NCBI GenBank assembly: GCA_029261835.1 | Contig: JAJDAO010000078.1 | Coordinates: 1 to 64,000 of the forward strand | DNA from: Deltaproteobacteria bacterium | Lineage (GTDB): Bacteria > Myxococcota_A > UBA9160 > UBA4427 | DNA: 64,000 nucleotides | Direction of reading: 5' to 3' | Shown here: in pieces, positions 53,429 to 62,770 of the stretch | Position numbering within the stretch: the first letter of the stretch is position 1 | Layout of the letters: each line of letters starts with the position of its first letter | Notes under the pieces: model-generated | What the model was told of the DNA's origin: nothing | Seen by the model: only the letters and a program-made list of their open reading frames with translations | The model's database searches: none | Made by a program: the position numbers and the translations under genes

Positions 53429-54433
53429 GTGTCAGTCGACGAGCAACAGCGGCTCGTCGCGCGAGCTGCCGGGCTCTTCGCCGCGCTGCTCACGCTGACT
53501 CTCGGCGTCGCTTGCACGACGGCAAAGCAGAAGAAGCTCGAGGCGCAGTACGGTCCGACCGAGAGCATCGTCGAGGTGGTATCGGTGCTTCGCCGCCATG
53601 TGCCCGACGACACCTACCGTTTTCCGCCGGCAGTCGACTTCACGGGCCGCAACGTCTACCGCTCGAGCCTGCTGAGGCTCGAGAGCATCCAGCGCATCCA
53701 TGCGGACGCTCTGCGGAGCGGTTACATGGATCCCGTGCTGGCCTTTGCCAAGGGCAGGGCCCTCGAGCGACTTCGCGCCTACGGCCCGGCAGCGGCACAG
53801 TACCGCGAGGCCGCGCGTTTCGACGGATCGCTGCAGCAACTGGCCGTCGACAGCGCCCGGGTGTGCGAGCGGATCGCGACGGCGATCACGATCGGAATCG
53901 ATCTGATCGATCCACTGGCGGCCCCAGAGCAGGGGGCGAGCGCGTCGCAGCTCGACCCCGAGCGTATCGTGGCCGAGCTGGAGGAACGCGCAGCGCTGCT
54001 CTCAGGCCTGCTGGACGAGGTTGGGGATAGTCACTACGGTGCGGTGGTGCGTGAGGAAATCGAGCGGGCCGACGAGGTGCGGGCCCACTACTTCGTCAGC
54101 ATGCGCTTCGCCCTCCCCGACGGCCAGCTGCGAGCCGTGGCGGAGCTGCAGCGCTTGGTGGCTCGCCACGGCCCGAGCAAGCGGCGGCTGCGACACCTGC
54201 TTGATCTGGCAAGCCTCTACGACGGACTGGCCCACGAGTATGTCACGGCCGTCCCTCCGGAAAGCCTGGAGTTCGACCCCGCTCGTTTTCAGGAGCTGGT
54301 CGATCCCGCCTCGCAGCTCTACGAGGCCGTCGCAACCCAGGACGGTACCCCCGAGAAACTCGAGGCCTCGCGCCGACTCGAAGCCTTCCTCGCCTTCACG
54401 TTGCAGATTGGTCATGACCGCTTCACGCCGTAA
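53429..54433 (+). CDS. lipoprotein of unknown function, first of a pair
   Basis: 334 residues from GTG 53429, directly after the LeuA-like stop. Signal sequence (AAGLFAALLTLTLGVAC) with a lipobox at about 25-29. The mature part is helical with TPR-like spacing (GRALERLRAYGPAAAQYREAARFDG..., LRHLLDLASLYDGLAHEYV). Not a family I recognise. Its end overlaps the next lipoprotein gene by 20 nt in another frame, so the two are surely coupled. Lipid-anchored in inner or outer membrane. Confidence 0.75.
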   Translation: MSVDEQQRLVARAAGLFAALLTLTLGVACTTAKQKKLEAQYGPTESIVEVVSVLRRHVPDDTYRFPPAVDFTGRNVYRSSLLRLESIQRIHADALRSGYMDPVLAFAKGRALERLRAYGPAAAQYREAARFDGSLQQLAVDSARVCERIATAITIGIDLIDPLAAPEQGASASQLDPERIVAELEERAALLSGLLDEVGDSHYGAVVREEIERADEVRAHYFVSMRFALPDGQLRAVAELQRLVARHGPSKRRLRHLLDLASLYDGLAHEYVTAVPPESLEFDPARFQELVDPASQLYEAVATQDGTPEKLEASRRLEAFLAFTLQIGHDRFTP

Positions 54434-56717
54434 TCGCACAGATGAGAAGCCGGTCGGCACGTGCGGGCGGGCCCTTGCGCTGCTGTTCGCCCTGCTGCTC
54501 GTCGGCATCGCATGTGCCAAGCACCCGCCGCCGCCCGCCGACGACCTGCTTCTGCCCCTCACACTCCCGGTGCGCTGGAACCCCGAGCCCTCCGATGTCG
54601 CCGCCGCCGCTCTGGCCGCCGCCGCTCTGGCGTCCGACAAGGCAGCCCTCGAGCACAGCCTGGTCGCGGTCGAGCGGGCGCAGGACAGTCACAAGACGCG
54701 GCAGATGCTGCCGATCTGCAAGGACCTGGTGAACGCAACACTGGACGATGCCGAGGCCTACCGAACCGCGAGCCGAAGACTCACGCGTGGCTGGGGAACT
54801 GATCCGGCCCTCGAAGCCAGACTCGGGCAAGAGATCGACGACGACCGGCTGCGGCTCGCGCGTCGACGCTCTCTCGATACCTGGGAGCGATTCTGGGCGA
54901 GAACGTTCAATGCCGTCTCGCAGCCGCTCGGGAGCTCACTCGTGAGCGGCTTCGTGCTCGCTCCCTTCAACCTCGCGACGAGTGGTGTTCAGTACTTCGC
55001 TGGCTTCAGCAACAATGAGCCCATCGGCCTAACGGACCGTCAGGCCCTGGCGCTGCGCAGGGAATACCTGACCCGAAACCCCGATTCCGCGCGGGCACCC
55101 GAGATCCGGCGCAAGGTGGAAGCGGCCGACGCGAAGCTGAGCAAGACACTGCAGCGCCGCCGATTGCGCGAGGCCAAGACGGCCCTGCAGGCGGGCAGCA
55201 ACCGCCTTGCGGTCATCCAGGCCGAGCGAGCGCTGAGCTTCGGAGCCAGCGAGCAAGCCGAGCGAATCCGCGATGAGGGGCGAACCCGGGGCCAGCGCGC
55301 AGCAGATCTCAGGCAAGGCAGTCTCGAGTCCTCCGCCGTCACACCACGTGAGCTCGGCGACCGCCAGGCGAGCGCCCTCGCGATGAACCTGCTCGCACCG
55401 TCTCTGCCACGCGCCGTGCTGCACGAGCCAGCGCCTGGCGACCGCATGATGGACAGCGATGAGGCGCAGTTCGTTCTGGCCATGGCGGAACACGAGGCTG
55501 GCTTCGAGAGCAAAGGGTGGTGGCGACTTTCGCGACTGGCTGCCCGCAACCCCATCGACTCCCACATGTCGCGCCACGCTCGAGCACTCGTGGCCGACCC
55601 TTGGCAGGACCCCTATCGGGCCTTCCAACGACTCAAGCGCATGCAACGTTCTGAGCACATCAAGTGGCGTCTCGTCGGAGACTGGGCGAAGAGGACGCGC
55701 TACCCGAACCTCCCTCGCGCTGTCGGCTATCTGATCGACGCACCCGCCGTGGCACAGATGATCATCATGACGCCGCTTCGGCTGATCTTCGGGCGCTGGC
55801 AGAAGGGACCCGATTTCCAACGCCCGACCGCACTCGTGGCCTACCGGTACCTCGGACGCTATCCCGCAGGCGAGCACGCTCGCGAAATCCTGGAGTGGCT
55901 CCTCGCGTACGAAGAAGGTCGTGGCAACGCGATCGCCGCACTTCGAATCGCCGATTTCAGCCCGGGATTCGACGCAAAGAAGCGTGCGGAGCTGGCCGAA
56001 GAGTCTGCCGCACAGGCGCTGAGCGCGGCGAAGCGTGTCAAGCGCAGCGATCGCCGCAGCCTGTTGCTGCGCTCGATCGTGCGCGAGTATCCCGACACGC
56101 CATCGGGTCAGGCCGCTGGGCGACTGGCGCGTCGGGAGCTGGTCGAAGGGTCGGCGCAGCAGATTCGCATCACGCGAAGCTTCCTGAAAGAGAATCCAAG
56201 GGTCGCGGGTCGCGCCGGTTTGGGGCTCGATCCGATCCTGCTCAACGGTGAAATCGACGACGGTGAGCTGCACCCGCGCGGCGTGAGCTTTCTGGGCGGA
56301 CAGCGCCTGCGAATCGATCTGGTCGGGAGCGCCGGTGACGAGGAAGAGGACGAGCCCGATTCGGTTCATCGTACGATCTCGGCCGAGCGACTCGCTCGCC
56401 TGGTCTCGACGCTGGACGAGACGGCGCGCAGAAACCAGTTGCTCGATGGCGATGATCGACTCGCAGCCGATGCCGACCGCGACCAGTTCATCGAGCGCGC
56501 TCGGCTGGGCCTGGCTCGCCGACCCGACGCGCGCGCAACCGCACGGTCGACCTACGTCTACCGAAGTATGCGCGAGCGCTACGGCATGGTGCGCGGGCGC
56601 GAGTCGATACTGCCCTTTGACCTGGTGCTCCAGGGCGACTTTACGGATCTGACGCTCGGGGCCTTTCCGCGCTGGCGCACACCGAAAGAGACGCCCGACG
56701 CATTCCTCTACCGGTAG
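54414..56717 (+). CDS. large lipoprotein of unknown function, second of a pair
   Basis: 767 residues from ATG 54414. Signal sequence CGRALALLFALLLVGIAC with lipobox Cys at about 34. A long mostly helical protein with a hydrophobic segment near residues 165-190 (SGFVLAPFNLATSGVQYFAGF), an Arg/Ala-rich middle of TPR-like helices and a C-terminal part (about 590-767) that is beta-rich. An upstream stretch of this frame (54021-54413) is only the shadow of the first lipoprotein. No family recognised. The end overlaps the convergent glcF gene by 10 bp. Confidence 0.75.
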   Translation: MTASRRNRTDEKPVGTCGRALALLFALLLVGIACAKHPPPPADDLLLPLTLPVRWNPEPSDVAAAALAAAALASDKAALEHSLVAVERAQDSHKTRQMLPICKDLVNATLDDAEAYRTASRRLTRGWGTDPALEARLGQEIDDDRLRLARRRSLDTWERFWARTFNAVSQPLGSSLVSGFVLAPFNLATSGVQYFAGFSNNEPIGLTDRQALALRREYLTRNPDSARAPEIRRKVEAADAKLSKTLQRRRLREAKTALQAGSNRLAVIQAERALSFGASEQAERIRDEGRTRGQRAADLRQGSLESSAVTPRELGDRQASALAMNLLAPSLPRAVLHEPAPGDRMMDSDEAQFVLAMAEHEAGFESKGWWRLSRLAARNPIDSHMSRHARALVADPWQDPYRAFQRLKRMQRSEHIKWRLVGDWAKRTRYPNLPRAVGYLIDAPAVAQMIIMTPLRLIFGRWQKGPDFQRPTALVAYRYLGRYPAGEHAREILEWLLAYEEGRGNAIAALRIADFSPGFDAKKRAELAEESAAQALSAAKRVKRSDRRSLLLRSIVREYPDTPSGQAAGRLARRELVEGSAQQIRITRSFLKENPRVAGRAGLGLDPILLNGEIDDGELHPRGVSFLGGQRLRIDLVGSAGDEEEDEPDSVHRTISAERLARLVSTLDETARRNQLLDGDDRLAADADRDQFIERARLGLARRPDARATARSTYVYRSMRERYGMVRGRESILPFDLVLQGDFTDLTLGAFPRWRTPKETPDAFLYR

Positions 56718-57970
56718 GCGGCCTCCAGTAATTCGACCGGATGCAGCACTCGAATGGGAAGCTCGCGCTCGTCGAAGCCGGCTTGGAGCTGAAGCAGGCA
56801 GCCGGGATTGCCGGTGGCGACGATGTCCGGCGCCGCGGCCTCGAGAGCTGTGATCTTGGCATCCAGAATGCGGCGTGACATGTCGGGTTGAGTCAGATTG
56901 TACGTCCCCGCGGCACCACAGCAGGAATCAGGTTCGGCGTGCGAGACCAGCTCCAGCCCCTCGATGCATGCCAGCAGGCGGCGAGGTGCCGCTGCGATGC
57001 CCTGGGCGTGGATGAGGTGGCATGGATCGTCGTAGCAGACGCGTGCTGCGACCCGATGTGGCGGTGGACGCAGGCCCACTTCATCCAGGAACTCACAGAC
57101 GTCGCGCACCTTCGCCGCCACCGCCGCGCCCTCACCGGGCAGCCACTGCTCGAGCTCGCGCAGTGCCGCACCGCAGCCAGCCGAGTTGACCACCAGAGCA
57201 TCCACCGCGGCTGTGTCTCGCGCTGAGAAGGCCACGAGGTTCTCCCGCGCCAGCTTCCGCGCGAAAGACAGATCACCCGAGTGGGCCTGCAGGGCACCGC
57301 AGCAGGTCTGACCGCGGGGTACGACCACGTCGAAGCCGTTTCGCGTCAGAACTCTCAGTGTGGCGTGATTGATGGCGGCAAAGAGCTCGGAGGCGATGCA
57401 GCCTTCGAAGAGCGCCACTCGGCCGCGTCGCTCGCCCTCCGCAGCACTGAAGGCGGGCAGCGGCCGCCGATCGAGACGCCCGGGAACCGCGGGCAGCAAG
57501 CTCCCCGCGCGCCGCAGCGACTCCAGCGGGAGACGAAACACGAGCCGATCGAGGCGTAGACGCTGCAACACCGCCAGCAGTGAGGCGAGCGCGTGCAGGC
57601 GGCGACGGTGCGGCACGATGTGGCGAAGCGCCCATCGCTCCAGCCACCGGGCCGGCCCTCGCCGCAGCCCCGCGTCCACCACGCTCTCACGTGCGCGCTC
57701 GAGCATGGCGCCGTACGCGACGCCCGACGGGCAGGCACTCTCGCAGGCCCGACATCCCAAACAGAGCTGCAGTTCGGACGCCACCACGGGGTCCAGCTCG
57801 ATCTCGCCCTCGGCGACGCCCCGCATCAGATACACCCGTCCGCGCGGCGAAGCACTCTCTCGGCCGGTGACGACGTATGTCGGGCAGGCGCTGAGACACA
57901 GGCCGCAGTGGATGCAGTCGAGCGTCTGCGTGTAGACGTTCCGCTCCAGTGGTCTGGGTGCAGCCATCAC
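56708..57970 (-). CDS. glcF: glycolate oxidase iron-sulfur subunit
   Basis: 420 residues. Two 4Fe-4S ferredoxin motifs (CIHCGLCLSACPTYV and CLGCRACESACPSGV) and two CCG domains (TCCGALQAHSG, DSCCGAAGTYNLTQPD). Passes electrons from GlcDE to the quinone pool while glycolate becomes glyoxylate. ATG overlaps the glcE stop as ATGA. Third gene of the glc set. Confidence 0.94.
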   Translation of the reverse strand: MMAAPRPLERNVYTQTLDCIHCGLCLSACPTYVVTGRESASPRGRVYLMRGVAEGEIELDPVVASELQLCLGCRACESACPSGVAYGAMLERARESVVDAGLRRGPARWLERWALRHIVPHRRRLHALASLLAVLQRLRLDRLVFRLPLESLRRAGSLLPAVPGRLDRRPLPAFSAAEGERRGRVALFEGCIASELFAAINHATLRVLTRNGFDVVVPRGQTCCGALQAHSGDLSFARKLARENLVAFSARDTAAVDALVVNSAGCGAALRELEQWLPGEGAAVAAKVRDVCEFLDEVGLRPPPHRVAARVCYDDPCHLIHAQGIAAAPRRLLACIEGLELVSHAEPDSCCGAAGTYNLTQPDMSRRILDAKITALEAAAPDIVATGNPGCLLQLQAGFDERELPIRVLHPVELLEAAYR

Positions 57971-59271
57971 ACACCTCCCACGAAGCGGCCCGGATTGAGA
58001 AGGCCCTGGGGATCAAAGCGCCGCTTGAGCGCTCGCATCAGGCCGAGTGAGCCACCCGCTGCCCCAAAGACGTCGCATTCGGCTCGCCTGGAATCGGGCA
58101 GCTCCTCGAGCACGAACTCGGCGGCGGCGAACCGCTTTGCTTCTTCTAGGGCGGCCAGCGCCGCATCGAACCACGCTGCCCGGTGGTCGCGCCCCGCCGG
58201 CTCGCGCGGAGCGAAGCTGGCGTAAACGACGCCGGGTATCGGATAGACGAGTAGCTCCGCGCCCGCGGCGCGCAGGTGCCGAGCGATTGCTTCGAGGCTG
58301 GAGGGCAGCGCGTGCAGGCGCGCGCGCAGCCCGCCGGGCGCTGCATCGGTTTGCAGCTCGCGAAGCGCGGTAACCGACTCTTCGCGGGCCTCCTGTGCAC
58401 CCCCCGCGCGCGCAAGCCAGTCGCGGTCCGCTCCACAGACGGCCGCGTCGCCGGCAAACTCGCAGACGAGCATCCAGCTCCCCGGCCGGCAGTGCAGCTC
58501 CCGCAGCTCGGGCGCGCGCTCCGCGAGGCCTGCGCTCACCACCGCCACGGCGGATGCCGACGGTCGTCGCGCCGCCTCGAGCGCCAGTGTGAAAGCGCGC
58601 TCTGCTGCGTCGAACTGTGCGACCCGCACGAGGCGCAGCCTGGGCGCGGGGTGGAGGCGCAGCCACGCTGCCTCGATTACCCCGAGCGTTCCCAGCGAGC
58701 CGACGTAGAGCTTGGCGAGGTCGTAGCCCGTCACGTTCTTCACGACCCGCCCGCCGCAGCGCGTCCTCTCTCCCGAGGCGAGCACGACCTCCAGGCCAAG
58801 TACGCAGTCTCGTGTCGGTCCGAACCCCAGACGGCGAGGTCCACCGATCGCTGTCGCAAGCGCCCCCCCCAACGTGGCGTTCTCACCGGGCGGATCGAGC
58901 GGCAGCTCCCAACCGGCGTGCCGCGCCTGCCGGGAGAGCTCGCCGAGCGGGGTCCCGGCCGCGGCGTGCATCACGCCGTCCGCGGCATCGAGTTCATCGA
59001 CACCCACCAGACCGCGGCAGCACAGCAGAACCTGCGCACCGCGGCACGGGTTGCCGAGCGCCAGCCGATTGCCACCTCCGCGTACGAGCACCGGTACAGA
59101 TTCGCGCGTGAGCACCGCCAAGGTCGTGGCCAGCTCGGCGCCGCTGTCGGGCGCGATCGTCAGATCGAGCCGAGAGCCCGCCACCTCGAGCGGCGGCTCG
59201 TGCCCGCGCAACGTGCCAGCGAGTTCTTGGCGCAGTACATCGCGAACAGAGCTGGACAGCCGATCCGTCAT
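57967..59271 (-). CDS. glcE: glycolate oxidase FAD-binding subunit
   Basis: 434 residues from ATG 59271, which overlaps glcD as ATGA (a longer frame to 59316 exists). FAD_binding_4 domain: VPVLVRGGGNRLALG, NATLGGALATAIGGPRRLGFGPTRDCVLGLEVVLASGE, KNVTGYDLAKLYVGSLGTLGVI, then a shorter C-terminal cap than in GlcD ending FDPQGLLNPGRF. Works with GlcD and GlcF. Confidence 0.93.
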   Translation of the reverse strand: MTDRLSSSVRDVLRQELAGTLRGHEPPLEVAGSRLDLTIAPDSGAELATTLAVLTRESVPVLVRGGGNRLALGNPCRGAQVLLCCRGLVGVDELDAADGVMHAAAGTPLGELSRQARHAGWELPLDPPGENATLGGALATAIGGPRRLGFGPTRDCVLGLEVVLASGERTRCGGRVVKNVTGYDLAKLYVGSLGTLGVIEAAWLRLHPAPRLRLVRVAQFDAAERAFTLALEAARRPSASAVAVVSAGLAERAPELRELHCRPGSWMLVCEFAGDAAVCGADRDWLARAGGAQEAREESVTALRELQTDAAPGGLRARLHALPSSLEAIARHLRAAGAELLVYPIPGVVYASFAPREPAGRDHRAAWFDAALAALEEAKRFAAAEFVLEELPDSRRAECDVFGAAGGSLGLMRALKRRFDPQGLLNPGRFVGGV

Positions 59272-60710
59272 CCAGGAGACACCCGTGCGCGTGCTTTGGA
59301 GCCCGACTCGACACAAGAGCGAGTCACGGGCAGCAGCTTGCCCGGATTGCAGATGCCCGTCGGATTGAAGGCGTCGCGCAGGTGCGTCATGGCCGCCAGA
59401 TCCGCCGCGCTGAATATCAGACCCATATAGTCTCGCTTCTCGACCCCGACTCCGTGCTCACCCGTCAAGACGCCACCAGCCGCCACGCACAGCTCGAGGA
59501 TCTCGCGACCCGCCGCCACGACGCGACCCAGCTCCTCGTCGCTACGCCGGTCGAAAGAAATGATGGGATGCAGATTCCCGTCGCCGGCGTGGAAGACATT
59601 GGAAAGCTGTAGCTGGTAGCGATCGGCGATCTGACAGATCCGTTCGAGCACATCGGGCAGCTTCGAGCGAGGCACGACGGCGTCGTGCACGTAGATGTCG
59701 GGCGCCAGGCGACCCATCGCGCCAAAGGACCCCTTGCGCGCACGCCAGAAGAGCGCGCGCTCGTCTTCATCGCGAGCCACGCGAAGCTCGCGCACGCCCT
59801 CCGATGCGGCGAATTCGCGAATCGACGCCACCTGATCCGCGAGACCGCAGGCCGCCCCATCGAGCTCGATCAGGAGCACCGCACCCGCGTCGAGAGGCAG
59901 ACCGGCGGCATAAGCACTCGCCTCGACGGCGGCGATGGTGCGCTGGTCGATGATCTCCAGCGAGGCGGGAATCATCCCGGCCCCGATGACGCGGCCGACC
60001 AATCTGCAAGCCGACTGCAGATCGGGGAAGACTGCGAGCAGGGTCTCGACTCCTTCGGGCAGCGGCACGAGACGAACCGTCGCCTCGGTCACGATCCCCA
60101 GCGTCCCCTCGCTCCCCACCACTGCACCGACGAGATCGTAACCCGCCGCGAAGCCACTCTTCGAGCCGAGCCGCACTCTCTCGCCGTCGGGCAGTACCAG
60201 CTCCAGGCCGAGCACGTGGTTCGTCGTGGTGCCGTACTTCAGTGTGTGGGGCCCGCCGGAGTTCTCCGCGATGTTGCCCCCGATGGTGCAAGCCTGCTGA
60301 CTCGAGGGGTCCGGGGCGTAGCAGAGGCCAAGGTGGGCGACCGCCGCCGAGAGGTCGGCGTTCACTACGCCGGGCTGCACGACCGCCAGGCGGTTCTCGG
60401 CATCGACCTCGAGGATGCGCCGCATGCGGGAGCAGCCGATTACGACAGCTCCCTCGACCGGATGAGCCCCGCCCGAGAGTCCCGTGCCGGCACCGCGTGG
60501 GACGAAGGGGTGGCCCAGCTCACCGCAGACGCCAACCAGGCGTGAGACCTGTTCGGCGTCTTCCGGCAGAACCACGGCGACCGGGCGCACCGCATCCAGC
60601 GTCAGGGCGTCGCACTCGTAGGCGAAGAGCTCTGCCGGGCTGGATAGGCAGTGGGACGACCCGACAACGCGGGCAAGGCGCTCTATCAGGGCGGCGTGAC
60701 CGCGGCTCAT
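59268..60710 (-). CDS. glcD: glycolate oxidase FAD-linked subunit
   Basis: 480 residues. Oxidises glycolate (or D-lactate-type 2-hydroxy acids). HPFVPRGAGTGLSGGAHPVEGAVV, QACTIGGNIAENSGGPHTLKYGTTTNHVLGLELVLPDGE, VGSEGTLGIVTEATVRLVP and the C-terminal HAGDGNLHPIISFD, GEHGVGVEKRDYM, FNPTGICNPGKLLP metal and substrate residues. First of glcDEF. The TPR-zincin gene lies 33 nt upstream on the same strand. Confidence 0.95.
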   Translation of the reverse strand: MSRGHAALIERLARVVGSSHCLSSPAELFAYECDALTLDAVRPVAVVLPEDAEQVSRLVGVCGELGHPFVPRGAGTGLSGGAHPVEGAVVIGCSRMRRILEVDAENRLAVVQPGVVNADLSAAVAHLGLCYAPDPSSQQACTIGGNIAENSGGPHTLKYGTTTNHVLGLELVLPDGERVRLGSKSGFAAGYDLVGAVVGSEGTLGIVTEATVRLVPLPEGVETLLAVFPDLQSACRLVGRVIGAGMIPASLEIIDQRTIAAVEASAYAAGLPLDAGAVLLIELDGAACGLADQVASIREFAASEGVRELRVARDEDERALFWRARKGSFGAMGRLAPDIYVHDAVVPRSKLPDVLERICQIADRYQLQLSNVFHAGDGNLHPIISFDRRSDEELGRVVAAGREILELCVAAGGVLTGEHGVGVEKRDYMGLIFSAADLAAMTHLRDAFNPTGICNPGKLLPVTRSCVESGSKARARVSPG

Positions 60711-60743
60711 GAGCTGAAGATTAGCCCCTGGAACGATGACGGG

Positions 60744-61826
60744 TCAGGCGAGGCCGAGCCGGTCGAGATCGCTCTCGTCCAGACCCAGGTAGTGGCCGAT
60801 CTCGTGGCGGACCGTGATCTGAATCTGCTCGACCAGCTCTTCACGGTCGCGACAGATCTTCTCGAGATTGCGCTTGAAGATGATCACGCGATCGAGATCG
60901 GGCACCTGCTCGGTCGCCGCCGCTTCGGTCCGAGGAACCCCGAGGAAGAGACCCAGAATCTGGGGCGAGACGCGTTCGCGCACCACCAGATCATAATCGG
61001 GGAAGTCCTCGACGATGACCGGCACGTCTTCGATGTACTCGCGAACCGAGCGGGGAAGATTCCCGAGCGCGTCGGCCACCGCCTCCCGAAAGAACTCGTC
61101 GCCGACCGACAGGGGGACCGGAAACTGGCTCGGATCGAGCGAATTCGCCCGGGCAAAGGCCTGCGAGGCCGCCTGCTGCACGCTCTCGCTCCCCTCACCG
61201 CTGCCAGCCGACGGATCCTGCTGGTCGAGACGCTCCATGATGAGCCCCAGGCTGTAGACGATGTGGGGTGAATCGGGCTCGGCCGCGGCGGCCTGCTCGA
61301 GCGCCCTTCTCGCATCCTCATAGCGTCCCATCTCGAACAGGAGGTGCCCCTCGAAGGCGCAGTAGGTGGGCTGGTCGCCCACGGTCTTCATGGCACGCCG
61401 CACGAGAAAAACCGCTCCCTCGAGGTCATCGAGGTAGAACAGAGCCTTCGACTTGAGGTAGCAGAGCTCGGCCTGAAACGGCCGGTCGAGGCGCGGCAGC
61501 TCGCCACGTCCCGCCAGCAGCTCGTCGCAGCTCTCCAGTGCGAGCTCGAACTCCCCCATCTCCTCGACGAGCAGCTCGATGCGGTTCAAATGGGCTGCGC
61601 TGAATTTGGGGTCGGCGGCGATGGCACGCTCGAACTCGTAGAAGGCCTCATCGACACGCCCCTCGTCCCAGAGGATCTCTCCTCGGCCGTTGTGGGCCTC
61701 CGCACCGGCGGGGTGCGCCTTCAGGGCCTCGTCGAGCCAGGCCAGGGCCTCATCGATGCGACCGCCGTGAGACGCTTCCATCGCCTGGTCGAGGCAGTCC
61801 CAGTAGCGGTCCTTGTCTTTCTTCAT
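60744..61826 (-). CDS. TPR protein with C-terminal zincin metallopeptidase
   Basis: 360 residues from ATG 61826. Residues 1-210 hold about five TPR-like repeats (EALAWLDEALKAHPAGAEAHNGRGEILWDEGRVDEAFYEFERAIAADPKF...). The last about 120 residues are a small metallopeptidase family (zincin) domain: GDEFFREAVADALGNLPRSVREYIEDVPVIVEDFPD, then HEIGHYLGLDE (His341, His345) with the metal-binding glutamate/aspartate. Such small domains usually stand alone; here they are fused to TPRs. Cytosolic, substrate unknown. Cotranscribed with glcDEF by position. Confidence 0.85.
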   Translation of the reverse strand: MKKDKDRYWDCLDQAMEASHGGRIDEALAWLDEALKAHPAGAEAHNGRGEILWDEGRVDEAFYEFERAIAADPKFSAAHLNRIELLVEEMGEFELALESCDELLAGRGELPRLDRPFQAELCYLKSKALFYLDDLEGAVFLVRRAMKTVGDQPTYCAFEGHLLFEMGRYEDARRALEQAAAAEPDSPHIVYSLGLIMERLDQQDPSAGSGEGSESVQQAASQAFARANSLDPSQFPVPLSVGDEFFREAVADALGNLPRSVREYIEDVPVIVEDFPDYDLVVRERVSPQILGLFLGVPRTEAAATEQVPDLDRVIIFKRNLEKICRDREELVEQIQITVRHEIGHYLGLDESDLDRLGLA

Positions 61827-61968
61827 CGATCCGTTGCCCCAGATGCCGGGGCATGATAGCAGACTCCCGGTGGGCGAAGATTCACACAGGCGCCGCACTC
61901 GCACGCGCACAGCCGCACCAGAGAGCTCGCGAGAGCGCAGGCGCCGTGCATGGAGCATCGGAATCCCC

Positions 61969-62502
61969 ATGCGGCGACACGAGCTGTACCTGGCTCTCGG
62001 CCTCGCCCTGGTCGGGCTGGCGTGCGTCACGGCGCTTCCCACGGGCCCGCGGTTCGAGGCGCTCCCGGCGCCATCTCTTGAAGAGTCGCTCGTCTACATC
62101 TACCGCCTGGACCCCCTACGGGGTGTGGAGCCGATCGACCTCAAGCTCGATGGCGAGGACATCGGCCGGCTGCGCAACGGTGAGTACCGGGCGCTCACGC
62201 TGGCGCCTGGCTCGCACGAGGTCGCACTCGAACTCAGGCTGTTCGACTGGCTGCCACGGGCCTGGACTCGCATCCCCATCGAGGCGCGCAGCGGCGAGAC
62301 CGTCTACCTGAAGACGTGGGCTGGATACCAGGTGAAAACGTGGCCTGGATACCGGGAGGCCGAGGACGAGGGACCGGCCAGACGCGACGCGCCCGGGCGG
62401 GCGGCTCGGCGGGTGGCAGTCAGGGTCTTTACCGCGTGGCGCGAGAGCGAGAGCGCCCGCTCCGAGCTGCAGAGCTGTGCGCTGGCTACCGCGAACAAGT
62501 GA
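61969..62502 (+). CDS. lipoprotein with DUF2846-like domain
   Basis: 177 residues from ATG 61969. Lipobox LVGLAC at about 14-19. Body: SLVYIYRLDPLRGVEPIDLKLDGEDIGRLRNGEYRALTLAPGSHEVALEL, which is the DUF2846/PEGA-like pattern of a small beta domain. The C-terminus contains an imperfect repeat KTWAGYQ / KTWPGYRE, encoded by a tandem near-duplication at about 62311-62360, and a disordered basic tail. Divergent from the TPR-zincin gene. Confidence 0.7.
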   Translation: MRRHELYLALGLALVGLACVTALPTGPRFEALPAPSLEESLVYIYRLDPLRGVEPIDLKLDGEDIGRLRNGEYRALTLAPGSHEVALELRLFDWLPRAWTRIPIEARSGETVYLKTWAGYQVKTWPGYREAEDEGPARRDAPGRAARRVAVRVFTAWRESESARSELQSCALATANK

Positions 62503-62652
62503 GCCGACGCCTGACAGAGACCTCGGCGTGCGAGGACCTGCTCTTCAGAGAACCCTGCCCGCTTGATGCTGCCTCCGGTCATCTCCCACACGGGAAACCA
62601 ACTCAGAGGTGGGCACCCCTCTCGCAGACCAACCACACCGACGATCCCGATC

Positions 62653-62683
62653 TGTTCCGTTCCACCTCTTGTTCCGCTCCACC
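62653..62683. repeat. 14-bp imperfect direct repeat
   Basis: TGTTCCGTTCCACC (62653-62666) and TGTTCCGCTCCACC (62670-62683) are 17 bp apart, 88 bp upstream of the YhhN-like gene. Could be a regulator site or simple local duplication. Confidence 0.45.
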
Positions 62684-62770
62684 AAGGGAGCCTCTGTCTG
62701 CTTCGATACACTGATGTTCGAGAGCGGATCCACTTCGAGCGCGTTGGTTGCCCAGAGAGGGTGAAGGGGA

